Origin: Pseudomonas baltica
GTDB taxonomy: Bacteria; Pseudomonadota; Gammaproteobacteria; Pseudomonadales; Pseudomonadaceae
DNA: 64,000 nt
Assembly (NCBI RefSeq): GCF_031880315.1
Contig: NZ_CP134771.1
Location: forward strand, 1,054,001-1,118,000
Direction of reading: 5' to 3'
Under the pieces are notes generated by a model. It ran no database searches. It was not told the DNA's origin and worked only from the letters and a program-made list of their open reading frames with translations. Positions 16,380 to 27,524 of this stretch are shown piece after piece. Within the stretch, counting starts at the first letter, position 1. Each line of letters starts with the position of its first letter. The position numbers were made by a program, and so were the translations under genes.

Positions 16380-17360
16380 TCATACAGCCTGTTGCAACGT
16401 ATTCGTTTCCAACTGCTCGTTATCCCGAAGCCACTGGACAACCAGCGGCCAGACCTCAGTCTGAGCCGGTTTGCTGACCAGCATCTCGACATGGCCGAAG
16501 TCTTCGCTGTACCCGCCCTCGCGCCCCAACTCGACAAAGCGCTTGCTGTCGCCACCGAACTGATCAAAAAGCCGGCGACACTCCTCGACCGGATCCTGCC
16601 GATCCCCCGCCGCCGCAACCGCCATGACTGCGATGCTGTTGTCCGCCAGCCCCGCCCACCAGTCGCTATGCCGATCGCCAAATTTGCCGAACAGGCCGTA
16701 CCAGCGCATGACTTCCAGCACCAGACCGATAGGCTCGTCCTCCGGCCCGCGCTTGAAACGTGCGCCCGACAGATGAGGGAACCGCTTGAGCAACAAACGC
16801 CCCGCCCACGCCACCGGCGGAACTTTCAGAGGCCAGTAATTGCGCGTGATCTGGCTGCCGAACAGGGCCACCGAAGCCACCTGTTCGTCAGTGAGGTAAC
16901 GCCCTCCCAGTGCCGCGGCCAGGGTCGTACCGCCCAGCGAATGGCCGAGCCAGTGCGGCTTGCGACCGTTCTGTTCGAGGACAAAGGCATTGATGACCGG
17001 CAAATCGTACTGCGCGTAATCGGCCACGCGATTGCGTTTGTAGTCGATATTGCGCGGCGACAGACCATGACCGCGCATCTCCGGGATCCACACATCGAAA
17101 CCCTGGCGTGCCAACCATGCGCCCAGACCGATACCCTTGGGCGAATACCAGAAGCGTCGGTTGGCAAAGCTGCCATGCAGCAGGATGACCGGGATGCCAC
17201 GAGCGGCGGGCTGATCAGCGAGCCCCAGACGAGTAACGGCCAGTTCGACACTGGCATCCGGACTGTTGGCCGCCTTGATGCGGTAGACATCCTCGCTCAG
17301 ATCACCACGCCGGTCGGCGCTGAGCAAGGCCACGGGATAAAGTTGACTGCTGCTTTGCAT
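16380..17360 (-). CDS. alpha/beta hydrolase, probable esterase or lipase
   Basis: A 326-residue protein with an alpha/beta hydrolase fold. The oxyanion-loop segment [14 protein letters not shown], the nucleophile elbow GHSLGG and the late histidine in SEDFGHVEM are in the expected order. [13 protein letters not shown] after the first strand supports the family. There is no signal peptide, so it is cytoplasmic. A related hydrolase gene lies beside rraA in P. aeruginosa. The start at 17360 ([10 protein letters not shown]) is chosen because the upstream part of the open frame runs through a REP sequence. The substrate is not predictable. Confidence 0.85.
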   Translation of the reverse strand: MQSSSQLYPVALLSADRRGDLSEDVYRIKAANSPDASVELAVTRLGLADQPAARGIPVILLHGSFANRRFWYSPKGIGLGAWLARQGFDVWIPEMRGHGLSPRNIDYKRNRVADYAQYDLPVINAFVLEQNGRKPHWLGHSLGGTTLAAALGGRYLTDEQVASVALFGSQITRNYWPLKVPPVAWAGRLLLKRFPHLSGARFKRGPEDEPIGLVLEVMRWYGLFGKFGDRHSDWWAGLADNSIAVMAVAAAGDRQDPVEECRRLFDQFGGDSKRFVELGREGGYSEDFGHVEMLVSKPAQTEVWPLVVQWLRDNEQLETNTLQQAV

Positions 17361-17442
17361 AGAATGGGAATTGACCAGAACGGGAAAAAGTCGCCACTTG
17401 ACCGGACTGCGGTAGGGATGGATTGATGGGGTGCCTGCAATA

Positions 17443-17532
17443 ACGCCTTCGCCAGCAAGCTGTGCACCCACAGGGTGAATCCAATCCGGAGTTCACCCTG
17501 TGGGAGCGCGGCTTGCCGGCGAAGAGGCCGGC
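17443..17532. repeat. inverted pair of REP elements
   Basis: Two Pseudomonas-type REP sequences face each other: the arms CCCACAGGGTGAA (17467-17479) and TTCACCCTGTGGG (17492-17504) are perfect inverted copies, flanked by CTTCGCCAGCAAGC and GCTTGCCGGCGAAG. The pair lies between the hydrolase and ppsA. Such elements are mobilised by RAYT transposases; none is in the window. Confidence 0.9.
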
Positions 17533-17570
17533 ACTGCCACCCCACCACACGGCCAGGCGCGATCAGAATA

Positions 17571-19946
17571 TCAGACCCCGGCCTCTTTCTCTGCCAGGAA
17601 GAACCAGGTTTCCAACACCGAGTCGGGATTGAGCGAGACGCTCTCGATCCCCTGCTCCATCAGCCATTTGGCCAGGTCCGGATGATCCGAAGGCCCCTGG
17701 CCACAAATGCCGATGTACTTGCCAGCCTTGTTACAGGCGGCGATGGCATTGGCGAGCAGCTTCTTGACCGCCGGATTTCGCTCGTCGAACAAGTGCGCGA
17801 TGATCCCCGAATCGCGATCCAGCCCCAAGGTCAACTGGGTCAGGTCGTTAGAGCCGATCGAGAAGCCATCGAAGAACTCCAGGAACTCTTCGGCCAGGAT
17901 CGCGTTGGACGGCAATTCGCACATCATGATCACGCGCAGGCCGTTGTCGCCGCGCGCCAGGCCGTTCTCGGCGAGTAGATCGACCACCTGCGACGCCTCG
18001 CCCAGAGTGCGCACGAACGGCACCATGATCTCGACGTTGGTCAGGCCCATCTCGTTGCGCACGCGCTTGAGAGCCCGGCATTCGAGCTCGAAGCAGTCAC
18101 GGAAGGACTCGCTGATATACCGCGAGGCCCCCCGGAAGCCCAGCATCGGGTTCTCTTCTTCCGGCTCGTACAGCTTGCCGCCGATCAGGTTGGCGTATTC
18201 GTTGGACTTGAAGTCCGACAGCCGCACGATGACCTTCTTCGGATAGAACGCTGCCGCCAGGGTGCTAATGCCTTCGACCAGTTTCTCGACGTAGAAGCCC
18301 ACCGGGTCGTTGTAGCCGGCGATACGCTTGTCGACGCTGTCCTTGATCTCAGGCGGCAAGCCGGCGTAGTTGAGGAGCGCCTTGGGATGCACGCCGATCA
18401 TGCGGTTGATGATGAACTCCAGGCGCGCCAGGCCGACACCGGCATTGGGCAACTGAGCGAAGTCGAAGGCGCGGTCGGGGTTGCCGACGTTCATCATGAT
18501 CTTGAACGGTAGCTCGGGCATGGCGTCCACGGAGTTCTGCTTGATGTCGAAACCCAGCTCGCCTTCGAAGATATAACCGGTGTCGCCTTCGGCACAGGAC
18601 ACCGTCACGCCCTGCCCGTCCACCAGCAACTGAGTAGCGTTGCCACAGCCGACCACCGCCGGGATGCCCAGCTCGCGGGCGATGATCGCGGCATGGCAGG
18701 TACGCCCGCCGCGGTTGGTGACGATGGCGCTGGCACGCTTCATGACCGGCTCCCAGTCCGGATCGGTCATGTCCGACACCAGTACGTCGCCGGGCTGGAC
18801 CTTGTCCATCTCGGATACGTCGTGAATGATCCGCACCTTGCCGGCGCCGATGCGCTGACCGATGGCCCGGCCTTCGACCAGCACCTTGCCTTTTTCCTTG
18901 AGCAGGTAGCGTTCCATGACATTGCCGCTCGAGCGGCTCTTCACGGTTTCAGGGCGGGCCTGCACTATATAGAGCTGTTGGTCGTCACCGTCCTGGGCCC
19001 ATTCGATGTCCATCGGGCAACCGTAGTGCTCTTCGATGATCATCGCCTGCTTGGCCAGCTCGCTGACCTGAGCGTCACTCAGGCAGAAACGCGCGCGCTC
19101 GACCTTGTCGACGTCGACGGTCTTGACCGAGCGACCGGCCTTGGCCTCGTCGCCGTAGATCATCTTGATGGCCTTGCTGCCCAGGTTGCGGCGCAGGATC
19201 GCCGGGCGACCGCCCTTGAGGGTGTGCTTGTGCACATAGAATTCGTCAGGGTTGACGGCGCCCTGCACCACGGTCTCGCCCAACCCGTAGGCGCCGGTGA
19301 TGAACACCACGTCACGGAAGCCCGACTCGGTATCAAGGGTGAACATCACCCCGGCGGTACCGGTTTCGGAGCGCACCATGCGCTGCACGCCAGCCGACAA
19401 CGCCACCAGCTTGTGGTCGAAACCCTGATGCACGCGGTAGGAAATCGCTCGGTCGTTGAACAAGGACGCGAACACCTCCTTGGCCGCGCGGATGACGTTT
19501 TCGACGCCGCGGATGTTCAGAAAGGTCTCTTGCTGGCCAGCGAAGGAAGCATCCGGCAAGTCTTCGGCGGTGGCCGAGGAGCGCACTGCCACGGCGATGT
19601 CCGGATTGCCTTTGGACAGCTCGGCGAACGCGGTACGAATCGCCTCGTTGAGGGGTTCGGGGAATTCGGCGTCCATGATCCAGGTGCGGATCTGCGCGCC
19701 GGTCTTGGCGAGGGCATTGACGTCATCGACATCCAGCGCGTCGAGCGCGGCGTGGATCTGGGCGTTTAGGCCGCTCTGTTCGAGGAAATCACGATAGGCT
19801 TCAGCCGTCGTCGCAAAGCCGCCAGGCACCGACACCCCGGCACCTGCCAGATTGCTGATCATCTCGCCCAGGGATGCGTTCTTGCCCCCCACGCGCTCAA
19901 CGTCGTGTTTGCCGAGCTTGTCGAGGGAAACTACGTACTCTACCAA
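17571..19946 (-). CDS. ppsA: phosphoenolpyruvate synthase
   Basis: A 791-residue enzyme converting pyruvate, ATP and water to phosphoenolpyruvate, AMP and phosphate; needed for growth on pyruvate, lactate and similar carbon sources. The N-terminal nucleotide-binding part ([32 protein letters not shown]), the phosphohistidine domain with [14 protein letters not shown], and the C-terminal PEP-binding domain ([28 protein letters not shown]) are all present at full length. It is divergent from ppsR, whose product switches PpsA on and off by phosphorylating the Thr next to the catalytic His. Confidence 0.97.
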   Translation of the reverse strand: MVEYVVSLDKLGKHDVERVGGKNASLGEMISNLAGAGVSVPGGFATTAEAYRDFLEQSGLNAQIHAALDALDVDDVNALAKTGAQIRTWIMDAEFPEPLNEAIRTAFAELSKGNPDIAVAVRSSATAEDLPDASFAGQQETFLNIRGVENVIRAAKEVFASLFNDRAISYRVHQGFDHKLVALSAGVQRMVRSETGTAGVMFTLDTESGFRDVVFITGAYGLGETVVQGAVNPDEFYVHKHTLKGGRPAILRRNLGSKAIKMIYGDEAKAGRSVKTVDVDKVERARFCLSDAQVSELAKQAMIIEEHYGCPMDIEWAQDGDDQQLYIVQARPETVKSRSSGNVMERYLLKEKGKVLVEGRAIGQRIGAGKVRIIHDVSEMDKVQPGDVLVSDMTDPDWEPVMKRASAIVTNRGGRTCHAAIIARELGIPAVVGCGNATQLLVDGQGVTVSCAEGDTGYIFEGELGFDIKQNSVDAMPELPFKIMMNVGNPDRAFDFAQLPNAGVGLARLEFIINRMIGVHPKALLNYAGLPPEIKDSVDKRIAGYNDPVGFYVEKLVEGISTLAAAFYPKKVIVRLSDFKSNEYANLIGGKLYEPEEENPMLGFRGASRYISESFRDCFELECRALKRVRNEMGLTNVEIMVPFVRTLGEASQVVDLLAENGLARGDNGLRVIMMCELPSNAILAEEFLEFFDGFSIGSNDLTQLTLGLDRDSGIIAHLFDERNPAVKKLLANAIAACNKAGKYIGICGQGPSDHPDLAKWLMEQGIESVSLNPDSVLETWFFLAEKEAGV

Positions 19947-20069
19947 GGTGATCTCTCCACTGACTGTAAGTATTGTGTGTGCAAGAAAAACCTGGAGCCG
20001 CGCGACGCGATGCAGCAGCGCGTTCCGAGCATTGTGACCGGGGCCGCGAAACGCTGACGCTAGCCATCA

Positions 20070-20097
20070 TTCAAGACCGTGGAAACGCGCCTATCAT
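20070..20097 (+). promoter_or_regulatory. candidate sigma-70 promoter of ppsR
   Basis: TTCAAG (20070-20075), a 16-base spacer, and TATCAT (20092-20097) lie 40 bases before the ppsR start in the 190-base ppsA/ppsR divergent region. Spacing and sequence fit a moderate housekeeping promoter. Not tested. Confidence 0.4.
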
Positions 20098-20136
20098 ATA
20101 CACAACTCTCCTTTCGCTTAAGGCCCAGTACGCATA

Positions 20137-20955
20137 ATGAAACGATCGGCATTCTTTATCTCTGATGGCACCGGCATCACCGCTGAAACACTGGGCCAAA
20201 GTCTCTTAGCGCAATTCGAAAACATAACCATCAACAAGTTCACCAGGCCCTACGTGGACAGCGTCGAAAAAGCCCGCGCCACGGTCCAGCAGATCAATGC
20301 CGCCGCCGAGCGTGACGGCATGCGCCCGATCATCTTCGACACCATCGTCAACCAGGACATCCGCGAGGTGCTGGCAACCTCCAACGGCTTCATGATCGAT
20401 ATTTTCTCGACCTTCCTCGCACCGCTGGAGATGGAGCTCAACGCGCATTCGTCGTACTCGGTGGGCAAATCCCACTCGATCAGCCACAACGCCAACTACA
20501 TGGAGCGCATCGAAGCGGTGAACTTCGCCCTCGACAACGACGACGGCGCCCGCACCCACTACTACGACAAGGCAGACCTGATTCTGGTCGGAGTTTCGCG
20601 TTGCGGCAAGACGCCCACCTGCCTTTATATGGCGATGCAGTTCGGCATCCGCGCGGCCAATTACCCACTGACCGAAGACGACATGGAGCGTCTGCAACTT
20701 TCGCCGGCGCTCAAGGCCCACCAGCACAAGTTGTTCGGCCTGACCATCGACCCTGACCGACTGACGGCGATCCGTCATGAACGCAAGCCCAACAGCCGCT
20801 ATTCGAGTTACGCGCAGTGCGAGTTCGAGGTGCGCGAGGTCGAAAGTCTGTTCCGTCGGGAAAACATTCCACATATCAACTCGACGCATTTTTCGGTGGA
20901 AGAGATCTCGGCCAAGATCCTTGTCGAGAAAGGCGTGGAGCGGCGGTTCAAATAG
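20137..20955 (+). CDS. ppsR: PEP synthase regulatory kinase/pyrophosphorylase
   Basis: A 272-residue DUF299 protein. It phosphorylates PEP synthase on a threonine using ADP, inactivating it, and reverses this by phosphate-dependent dephosphorylation. The family start [18 protein letters not shown] and the P-loop [10 protein letters not shown] are clear, with [16 protein letters not shown] further along. Divergent orientation to ppsA supports the function. Cytoplasmic, full length, ATG start at 20137. Confidence 0.96.
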   Translation: MKRSAFFISDGTGITAETLGQSLLAQFENITINKFTRPYVDSVEKARATVQQINAAAERDGMRPIIFDTIVNQDIREVLATSNGFMIDIFSTFLAPLEMELNAHSSYSVGKSHSISHNANYMERIEAVNFALDNDDGARTHYYDKADLILVGVSRCGKTPTCLYMAMQFGIRAANYPLTEDDMERLQLSPALKAHQHKLFGLTIDPDRLTAIRHERKPNSRYSSYAQCEFEVREVESLFRRENIPHINSTHFSVEEISAKILVEKGVERRFK

Positions 20956-21087
20956 CAGGCAGAGAGATTGTCCACGCGCCCCTCGTCGCCGCCGCAGCAG
21001 CCCAGGTAATGACCCGATCATGTGGAAAAAGCCGACCCGCCCCAAAACCTTTACAATAGGGCGCTTTCGCCTGCCAGACGATCCCGC

Positions 21088-22452
21088 ATGCCCCTCTGCC
21101 ACCTTCACTCTTTGACCTATCATGCCGATGCCACCCTGTGGTTCGAGGCAATCCGTCACGCGCCCGGCGCCGTGCTCCTCGACAGCGCCCGGCCAGGGGC
21201 CGAGCGTGGGCGCTTCGACCTGCTGAGCGCCTGGCCATTGCAACAATTGCAACCCGCCGCTGAAGAAGCCGGGGTAGCGTTCATCCAGCGGCTGCGCGCC
21301 AGCCTCGCCGCTCTGGGCACGGCGCGGCTGCCAGAGGGCCTGAACCTGCCCTTCGCTGGAGGCCTGATCGGCTACCTCAGCTACGACTTTGGACGTCGGC
21401 TGGAAAACATCGCCGGCAACAGCGTCGATGACTTGCAATTGCCAGACGCACAGTTAGGTGTATATGGCTGGGCGCTGATCAGCGATCATCGGCTGCGCAC
21501 CTCGCAGCTGGTGTTTCATCCGGCGCTGGCGGAGCAGGAGCGTACGCGCCTGACCGAATTATTTGCCGCGCACGCAGATCTCGCGGGCAGAGCCCGCCCC
21601 CACATGAGCAACCCCTTCAAGCTGGGCCACGCCATGACTGGCGACTGGACGCCCGATCAATATCGACGCGCCTTCGAACGCATCCAGGCCTACATCCAGG
21701 CTGGCGATTGCTACCAGATCAACCTCACTCAGCGCTTTCGCGCTCCTTGCCAGGGGGATGCCTGGAGCGCCTATCGCGCTCTGCGGGCGGCCTGCCCGAC
21801 GCCGTTTTCGGCGTTCATGCCGCTGGCCGACGGCAGCACCCTGCTGAGCCTCTCCCCGGAGCGCTTCATTCAAGCGCGCGACGGCCAGGTCGAGGCCCGC
21901 CCGATCAAGGGCACGCGCCCTCGTGGTACGACACCCGCGCAGGATGCGGCCAATGGTGCCGAGCTGCTGGCCAGCGCCAAGGACCGTGCCGAGAACCTGA
22001 TGATCGTCGACCTGCTGCGCAACGACCTGGGCCGCACCTGCCGGATCGGCTCGGTCAAGGTGCCCGAACTGTTCGCACTGGAGAGCTACCCCAACGTGCA
22101 CCACATGGTCAGCAGCGTAACTGGCATGCTGGCCGCCGGTAACGACGCACTGGACCTGATCGCCGGCAGTTTCCCGGGCGGCTCCATTACCGGTGCGCCG
22201 AAAATCCGCGCCATGCAGATCATCGACGAGGTGGAGCCGCACCATCGCGGCTTCTATTGCGGCTCGATGCTGTACATGGACGTGCGTGGCGAAATGGACA
22301 GCTCTATCGCCATCCGCAGCCTGTTGGTCAAAGATGGCCAGGTCAGTTGCTGGGGCGGCGGCGCGGTAGTGGCCGACTCGAACTGGGAGGATGAATACAC
22401 CGAATCACTGACCAAGGTGCAGGTGTTGCTCGATACGCTGCAACAGCTCTGA
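21088..22452 (+). CDS. pabB: aminodeoxychorismate synthase component I
   Basis: A 454-residue enzyme that turns chorismate plus ammonia into 4-amino-4-deoxychorismate for folate synthesis, together with the glutaminase PabA encoded elsewhere. The chorismate-binding core is complete: the motifs [23 protein letters not shown], and [10 protein letters not shown] followed by [10 protein letters not shown]. Absence of a fused glutaminase domain, and a length near 450, distinguish it from larger TrpE. The start at 21088 ([12 protein letters not shown]) is chosen over 21022 by family length; the ribosome-binding site is weak. It lies upstream of cysH. Confidence 0.93.
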   Translation: MPLCHLHSLTYHADATLWFEAIRHAPGAVLLDSARPGAERGRFDLLSAWPLQQLQPAAEEAGVAFIQRLRASLAALGTARLPEGLNLPFAGGLIGYLSYDFGRRLENIAGNSVDDLQLPDAQLGVYGWALISDHRLRTSQLVFHPALAEQERTRLTELFAAHADLAGRARPHMSNPFKLGHAMTGDWTPDQYRRAFERIQAYIQAGDCYQINLTQRFRAPCQGDAWSAYRALRAACPTPFSAFMPLADGSTLLSLSPERFIQARDGQVEARPIKGTRPRGTTPAQDAANGAELLASAKDRAENLMIVDLLRNDLGRTCRIGSVKVPELFALESYPNVHHMVSSVTGMLAAGNDALDLIAGSFPGGSITGAPKIRAMQIIDEVEPHHRGFYCGSMLYMDVRGEMDSSIAIRSLLVKDGQVSCWGGGAVVADSNWEDEYTESLTKVQVLLDTLQQL

Positions 22453-22520
22453 GCCGCAAGATTTTGTTACCATTGCACCATTCGAGCGCCCAAGCGCCAC
22501 TGACTACCGGAAGCCGCCTG

Positions 22521-23255
22521 ATGAGCCAACCCTTCGATGTCGCCGAACTCGCCGCGACCTACGCCAACAAGTCCCCACAGGACATCCTAAAGCTTGCCTT
22601 CAGCCAGTTCGGTGACGATGTCTGGATTTCCTTCAGTGGCGCCGAAGATGTGGTGCTGGTGGACATGGCCTGGAAACTCAACAAGAACGTCAAAGTCTTC
22701 AGCCTCGACACTGGCCGCCTGCACCCGGAAACCTATCGTTTCATCGACCAGGTCCGCGAGCACTACAAGATCGCCATCGAGCTGGTGTCCCCGGATCACA
22801 GCAAGCTGGAGCCGTTCGTCAAGGAAAAGGGCCTGTTCAGTTTCTACAAGGACGGCCATGGCGAGTGCTGCGGCGTGCGCAAGATCGAGCCACTGCGACG
22901 TAAACTGTCAGGCGTGACGGCCTGGGCCACCGGGCAGCGCCGCGATCAGAGCCCCGGCACCCGCAGCCAGGTGGCAGCCCTGGAAATCGACGCAGCGTTC
23001 TCGACGCCAGATCGCCCGCTGTACAAGTTCAATCCACTGGCGCAGATGAGCAGTGAGGAAGTCTGGGGTTATATCCGCATGCTCGAACTGCCCTACAACA
23101 GCCTGCACGAGCGCGGCTTCATCAGCATCGGCTGCGAACCCTGCACCCGCCCGGTATTGCCGAACCAGCACGAGCGCGAAGGCCGCTGGTGGTGGGAAGA
23201 AGCCACCCAGAAGGAATGCGGGCTGCATGCCGGCAATTTGATCAGCAAGGCTTGA
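22521..23255 (+). CDS. cysH: adenylylsulfate (APS/PAPS) reductase
   Basis: A 244-residue enzyme of assimilatory sulfate reduction that produces sulfite. The PP-loop-like region ([16 protein letters not shown]) and two cysteine pairs, ECCGVRK and GCEPCTRP, are present. Those four cysteines bind a [4Fe-4S] cluster, the mark of enzymes that prefer APS over PAPS, as known in Pseudomonas. The catalytic C-terminal Cys is in KECGLH. The start at 22521 (MSQPFDV) is the family start. It is convergent with cysB, the sulfur regulator, across a long hairpin. Confidence 0.95.
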   Translation: MSQPFDVAELAATYANKSPQDILKLAFSQFGDDVWISFSGAEDVVLVDMAWKLNKNVKVFSLDTGRLHPETYRFIDQVREHYKIAIELVSPDHSKLEPFVKEKGLFSFYKDGHGECCGVRKIEPLRRKLSGVTAWATGQRRDQSPGTRSQVAALEIDAAFSTPDRPLYKFNPLAQMSSEEVWGYIRMLELPYNSLHERGFISIGCEPCTRPVLPNQHEREGRWWWEEATQKECGLHAGNLISKA

Positions 23256-23280
23256 GGCGCCACCGGACTTCCTCGAAGTA

Positions 23281-23341
23281 GCGGGCCTGCGCGTCCGGCG
23301 GCGAAGCTTCAAAGGCTTCGCCGCCGAACGCGCAGGCCCGC
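23281..23341. terminator. long hairpin between convergent cysH and cysB
   Basis: Two nested perfect arms, GCGGGCCTGCGCG (23281-23293) with CGCGCAGGCCCGC (23329-23341), and GGCGGCGAAGC (23297-23307) with GCTTCGCCGCC (23315-23325), give a 24-pair stem with one 3x3 internal loop and a 7-base loop. It carries REP-like flanks (CTCCCACAG). There is no T-run; in this convergent spot it may act on transcripts from both sides. Confidence 0.7.
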
Positions 23342-23361
23342 TCCCACAGAGAGCAGAGCGA

Positions 23362-24345
<984 letters not shown>

Positions 24346-24477
24346 TCAAAGCAGATAGACGTCACCTGCAGCAGCGACGGGTTATAACTATATCAATGGT
24401 AAAACCCGGAAACATAGAACTTTTTATTAATTGTAATGAAAATTTTCCACAGGCCACCCCTGCTGGCCTTTTAAAGG

Positions 24478-24987
24478 CTATTCGCCTTGCCCCGGCGCTC
24501 GCCCATTCAGGGTCTGCCCCAGGGGCACCAAATAGACCGGCACCGTACTGAGCTGCAGGACTCGCGTGGCCGTGCGCCCCAAGGGAGTGTCCGCGCTGCA
24601 GCCTTCGCCATGGCTGCCGATGATCAGCAGGTCGACATCAAGACGCGCTACCTGATCGAGGATGACTTGCGCCGGATCCCCCTGGCGCACCCGTACGGCG
24701 CTGATCAGCGCCAGGTCCTGAGGTTCCTCGAGCTCGTCGACGAAGCTGTCGAGGACCTTTTGCTCGATGGTCGCCAGAACCGTACTCACCCCTTCATGGT
24801 GCAAATCATCGAGGGTGGAAGGATCGAGATAACTCTGCAACACCGACTCGGCGAACGGACTCATCGGCTCGACGGCGTGAATGACGTACAGATCGGCCTT
24901 GAACGCGCGGGCGAGGGACAGCGCGTGCTGCAGAACGAAAGGCGCGTACGGACCAAGATCAGAGGCATACAACATGGACCGGATCAT
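24478..24987 (-). CDS. universal stress protein (UspA family)
   Basis: A 169-residue single-domain Usp protein. The first strand MLYASDLGPYAP, the helix ALSLARAFKADLYVIHAVEP and the C-terminal ATP-binding loop GSHG(x)9G followed by T-R-V are recognisable (IIGSHGEGCSADTPLGRTATRVLQ, given here by its key residues G-S-H-G and G-R-T-A). It is therefore likely the ATP-binding type. Usp proteins help cells survive starvation and other stress; the particular role here is unknown. Single gene between cysB and the DAHP synthase gene. Confidence 0.88.
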   Translation of the reverse strand: MIRSMLYASDLGPYAPFVLQHALSLARAFKADLYVIHAVEPMSPFAESVLQSYLDPSTLDDLHHEGVSTVLATIEQKVLDSFVDELEEPQDLALISAVRVRQGDPAQVILDQVARLDVDLLIIGSHGEGCSADTPLGRTATRVLQLSTVPVYLVPLGQTLNGRAPGQGE

Positions 24988-25198
24988 TCAACCCCCTTGT
25001 CACTGCTGCGAACGACAGCGCTCGCTAGAGTTTAGCAGTGCCGCCGCAAGGCGCTCGCCGCCATCGCACAGCGCACAAAGCCAAGACTGGGCATTGTCGA
25101 GGCAGGGGGTATCGCGCTAAGGTTCCGCTCCCCGCTGCGCCGAATAATAGTGTGCACCGCCGTGCGGGGCATCGCTGGCGGACACCACTTGTGACCTG

Positions 25199-26293
25199 AT
25201 GAGTAACACCATGGCCGATTTACCGATCAATGACCTGAACGTGGAGTCCAACGAGACCCTGATCACCCCCGATCAGCTCAAGAAGGACATCCCGCTCAGC
25301 GACGCCGCCTTGCACACGGTGACCCAAGGCCGCGCAGTGGTCCGCAACATTCTTGACGGCACCGACCACCGCCTGTTCGTCGTCATCGGGCCCTGCTCGA
25401 TCCACGACATCAAGGCCGCTCACGAGTATGCCCAGCGCCTCAAGGCCCTGGCGGCGGAAGTCAGCGACACCCTGTACCTGGTGATGCGCGTGTACTTCGA
25501 AAAACCCCGCACCACCGTCGGCTGGAAAGGCCTGATCAACGATCCCTACCTGGATGACTCGTTCAAGATCCAGGACGGGCTGCACATTGGTCGGCAATTG
25601 CTGCTGGACCTGGCAGAAATGGGCCTGCCCACCGCCACCGAGGCGCTCGACCCGATTTCGCCGCAATATCTGCAGGACCTGATCAGCTGGTCGGCGATCG
25701 GCGCACGCACCACCGAATCCCAGACCCACCGGGAAATGGCTTCCGGCCTGTCTTCGGCCGTGGGCTTCAAGAACGGCACCGATGGTGGCCTGACGGTAGC
25801 GATCAACGCCTTGCAGTCAGTCTCCAGCCCGCACCGCTTCCTGGGCATCAATCCGCAAGGCGGCGTGTCCATTGTCACCACCAAGGGCAACCGCTATGGG
25901 CACGTGGTACTGCGCGGCGGCAACGGCAAGCCGAACTACGATTCGGTCAGTGTCGCGTTGTGCGAACAGGCGCTTGAAAAAGGCGGTATCCGGCCGAACA
26001 TCATGGTCGACTGTAGCCACGCCAACTCCAACAAGGACCCTGCCCTGCAGCCTTTGGTGATGGAAAACGTCGCCAACCAGATCGTCGAGGGCAACAACTC
26101 GATCATCGGCCTGATGGTGGAAAGTCATTTGAACTGGGGCGCGCAAGCCATTCCCAAGGACCTGGCCGACCTGCAGTACGGCGTCTCGGTCACCGATGCC
26201 TGCATCGACTGGCAAAGCACCGAGACCACGCTGCGCAGCATGCACGCCAAGCTCAAGGACGTGCTGCCGCGACGCAAGCGTCTTCAAGACTAG
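25199..26293 (+). CDS. 3-deoxy-7-phosphoheptulonate synthase (DAHP synthase), class I
   Basis: A 364-residue enzyme that condenses phosphoenolpyruvate and erythrose 4-phosphate, the first step to aromatic amino acids, folate and ubiquinone. The AroF/G/H family motifs are present: VIGPCSIHD with the metal-binding Cys, MRVYFEKPRTTVGWKG, GARTTESQTHREMASGLS and VDCSHANSNK. Which amino acid inhibits it (Tyr, Phe or Trp) cannot be read safely, so no letter is assigned. ATG at 25199 is followed by a second ATG at 25211; the first is used. A strong terminator follows. It is close to cysB as in P. aeruginosa. Confidence 0.95.
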   Translation: MSNTMADLPINDLNVESNETLITPDQLKKDIPLSDAALHTVTQGRAVVRNILDGTDHRLFVVIGPCSIHDIKAAHEYAQRLKALAAEVSDTLYLVMRVYFEKPRTTVGWKGLINDPYLDDSFKIQDGLHIGRQLLLDLAEMGLPTATEALDPISPQYLQDLISWSAIGARTTESQTHREMASGLSSAVGFKNGTDGGLTVAINALQSVSSPHRFLGINPQGGVSIVTTKGNRYGHVVLRGGNGKPNYDSVSVALCEQALEKGGIRPNIMVDCSHANSNKDPALQPLVMENVANQIVEGNNSIIGLMVESHLNWGAQAIPKDLADLQYGVSVTDACIDWQSTETTLRSMHAKLKDVLPRRKRLQD

Positions 26294-26303
26294 GACAGAC
26301 ACG

Positions 26304-26331
26304 AAAACGCCGGGCTCAGCCCGGCGTTTTT
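26304..26331 (+). terminator. rho-independent terminator of DAHP synthase gene
   Basis: A 12-bp perfect stem (AAAACGCCGGGC/GCCCGGCGTTTT) with a 3-base loop ends in a T-run, 11 bases after the stop codon. The symmetrical A and T tracts let it also serve the convergent GNAT gene. Confidence 0.93.
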
Positions 26332-26356
26332 ATGGCGGCGCGACTCGCACTGGCGC

Positions 26357-26638
26357 TTACAACTTGGCCGCCTGCCGCTGATGCAGCTCCATATAGCGCT
26401 CGACATAAGAGCACGAAGGGATCACCACATAGCCCATACGCTCGGCGTACTCGAGGGCTTCTTCGGTCAAGGCTGCAGCAATACCCTGCCCGCGCAGCTC
26501 GTTGGGGACGAATGTGCGATAGATATCCAGCGTCTGCTTGCCCAAGTCCATGTAGGTCAGATAGGCACGATGGCCGTCGACGAAGGTTTCGAATTGATGA
26601 CCAGCCTGGTCATGGTGTATGGACGGCGCCTCGCTCAT
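26357..26638 (-). CDS. small GNAT-type N-acetyltransferase (YjdJ-like)
   Basis: A 93-residue protein of the short GNAT subfamily. The acetyl-CoA loop is in VPNELRGQGIAAAL (pattern R-G-Q-G-I-A), followed by the helix TEEALEYAERMGY and the strand VVIPSCSYVERYM. Such short proteins (about 90 residues) are common; the acceptor is unknown. Two adjacent ATG codons at 26641 and 26638 compete; the second has AGGAG at better spacing and is used. Divergent from oprI by about 500 bases. Confidence 0.88.
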   Translation of the reverse strand: MSEAPSIHHDQAGHQFETFVDGHRAYLTYMDLGKQTLDIYRTFVPNELRGQGIAAALTEEALEYAERMGYVVIPSCSYVERYMELHQRQAAKL

Positions 26639-27045
26639 CATTACTCCTCGCGGGTCTTGGATTTTGACCGCTACCTTACCGCTGTTTTACCAGTGAGGGA
26701 AACCTCTGTTCGATCGACGCTCGTCCTTGGCCAATAGAAGCCGGCAGCAAGAGCACATCGAAGGTAGAGGTATCGTTCTCTGTCATATGGGACGCGCATG
26801 AAACAGCGATTACCCATGATTGCAAACGTGACACTGACTGCATGTTGATTGAGACGCCGACGGACACTTAAAGTCACTCATGGTTCAGTAGCAATCAGTC
26901 TAGTTCAACCTGACATTCCATGCTGCACTGCCGGTTTGACGGGGGATTACCGGAACAAGGACGCATCACCGCGGTCTGCATAAGTGCGCGATGATGCGCG
27001 GCACATCAATCTGCATGGATTTTTTTGCTTCTTGCGCTTCGTCAG
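26639..27045. other. intergenic region upstream of oprI
   Basis: About 400 bases without a supportable gene. Only short frames without ribosome-binding sites are present (for example minus-strand 26671-26877). I see no tRNA-like or terminator structure. It may contain regulatory sites for oprI or an unannotated small RNA, but nothing in the sequence proves this. Confidence 0.5.
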
Positions 27046-27073
27046 TTTACTTACTACAAGTAATGAGTACTAT
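27046..27073 (+). promoter_or_regulatory. candidate sigma-70 promoter of oprI
   Basis: TTTACT (27046-27051), 16 bases, TACTAT (27068-27073), within an AT-rich stretch 64 bases before the oprI start. A perfect palindrome CTCTCGAGAG (27094-27103) falls in the presumed leader. The AAGGGGAA ribosome-binding site is at 27124. Inferred. Confidence 0.4.
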
Positions 27074-27136
27074 GTACGCCGGCCATTGTCTCACTCTCGA
27101 GAGATGGCTATTAAATAGAAATTTAAGGGGAACACG

Positions 27137-27388
27137 ATGAATAACGTTCTGAAATTCTCTGCTCTGGCCCTGGCCGCCGTTCTGGCAACCGGTTGCAGCA
27201 GCGCATCCAAAGAAACCGAAGCTCGCCTGACCGCTACCGAAGACGCGTCGGCTCGTGCTCAAGCCCGTGCTGATGAAGCCTATCGTCACGCTGACGAAGC
27301 TCTGGCTGCCGCTCAAAAAGCCCAGCAGACTGCCGACGAAGCCAACGAGCGCGCTCTGCGCATGCTCGACAAGGCTAGCCGCAAGTAA
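27137..27388 (+). CDS. oprI: major outer membrane lipoprotein OprI (Lpp-like)
   Basis: An 83-residue lipoprotein. The signal peptide ends in the lipobox LATGC (Cys20), and the mature part is a continuous Ala/Glu/Arg-rich coiled coil ([20 protein letters not shown]) ending in KASRK, whose last Lys can be linked to peptidoglycan as in Lpp. It tethers the outer membrane to the cell wall and is among the most abundant proteins of Pseudomonas. Strong ribosome-binding site, few rare codons, and a strong terminator fit high expression. An L,D-transpeptidase gene, a possible partner for the covalent attachment, lies just downstream in convergent orientation. Confidence 0.97.
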   Translation: MNNVLKFSALALAAVLATGCSSASKETEARLTATEDASARAQARADEAYRHADEALAAAQKAQQTADEANERALRMLDKASRK

Positions 27389-27416
27389 TAATCCTCTGGA
27401 TTATGGCTTCAGCATG

Positions 27417-27453
27417 AAAAAGCCGCCTCTTCTCGCGAAGGGCGGCTTTTTTT
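27417..27453 (+). terminator. rho-independent terminator of oprI
   Basis: An 11-bp stem (AAAAAGCCGCC/GGCGGCTTTTT) closes a 13-base loop that itself contains CTTC/GAAG, followed by a T-run. It lies 29 bases past the oprI stop. Confidence 0.93.
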
Positions 27454-27524
27454 ATGACCGGTATAAAGGGCCATTTCCCAGAGGCAGCACTCGCAGGCCC
27501 TGGCGCCTTTGTGCTGCCCTCTGA

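Noticed and set aside
20206..21438. 410-residue open frame on the minus strand
   Set aside because: It spans ppsR and the start of pabB in antisense and crosses their intergenic region; no family features.
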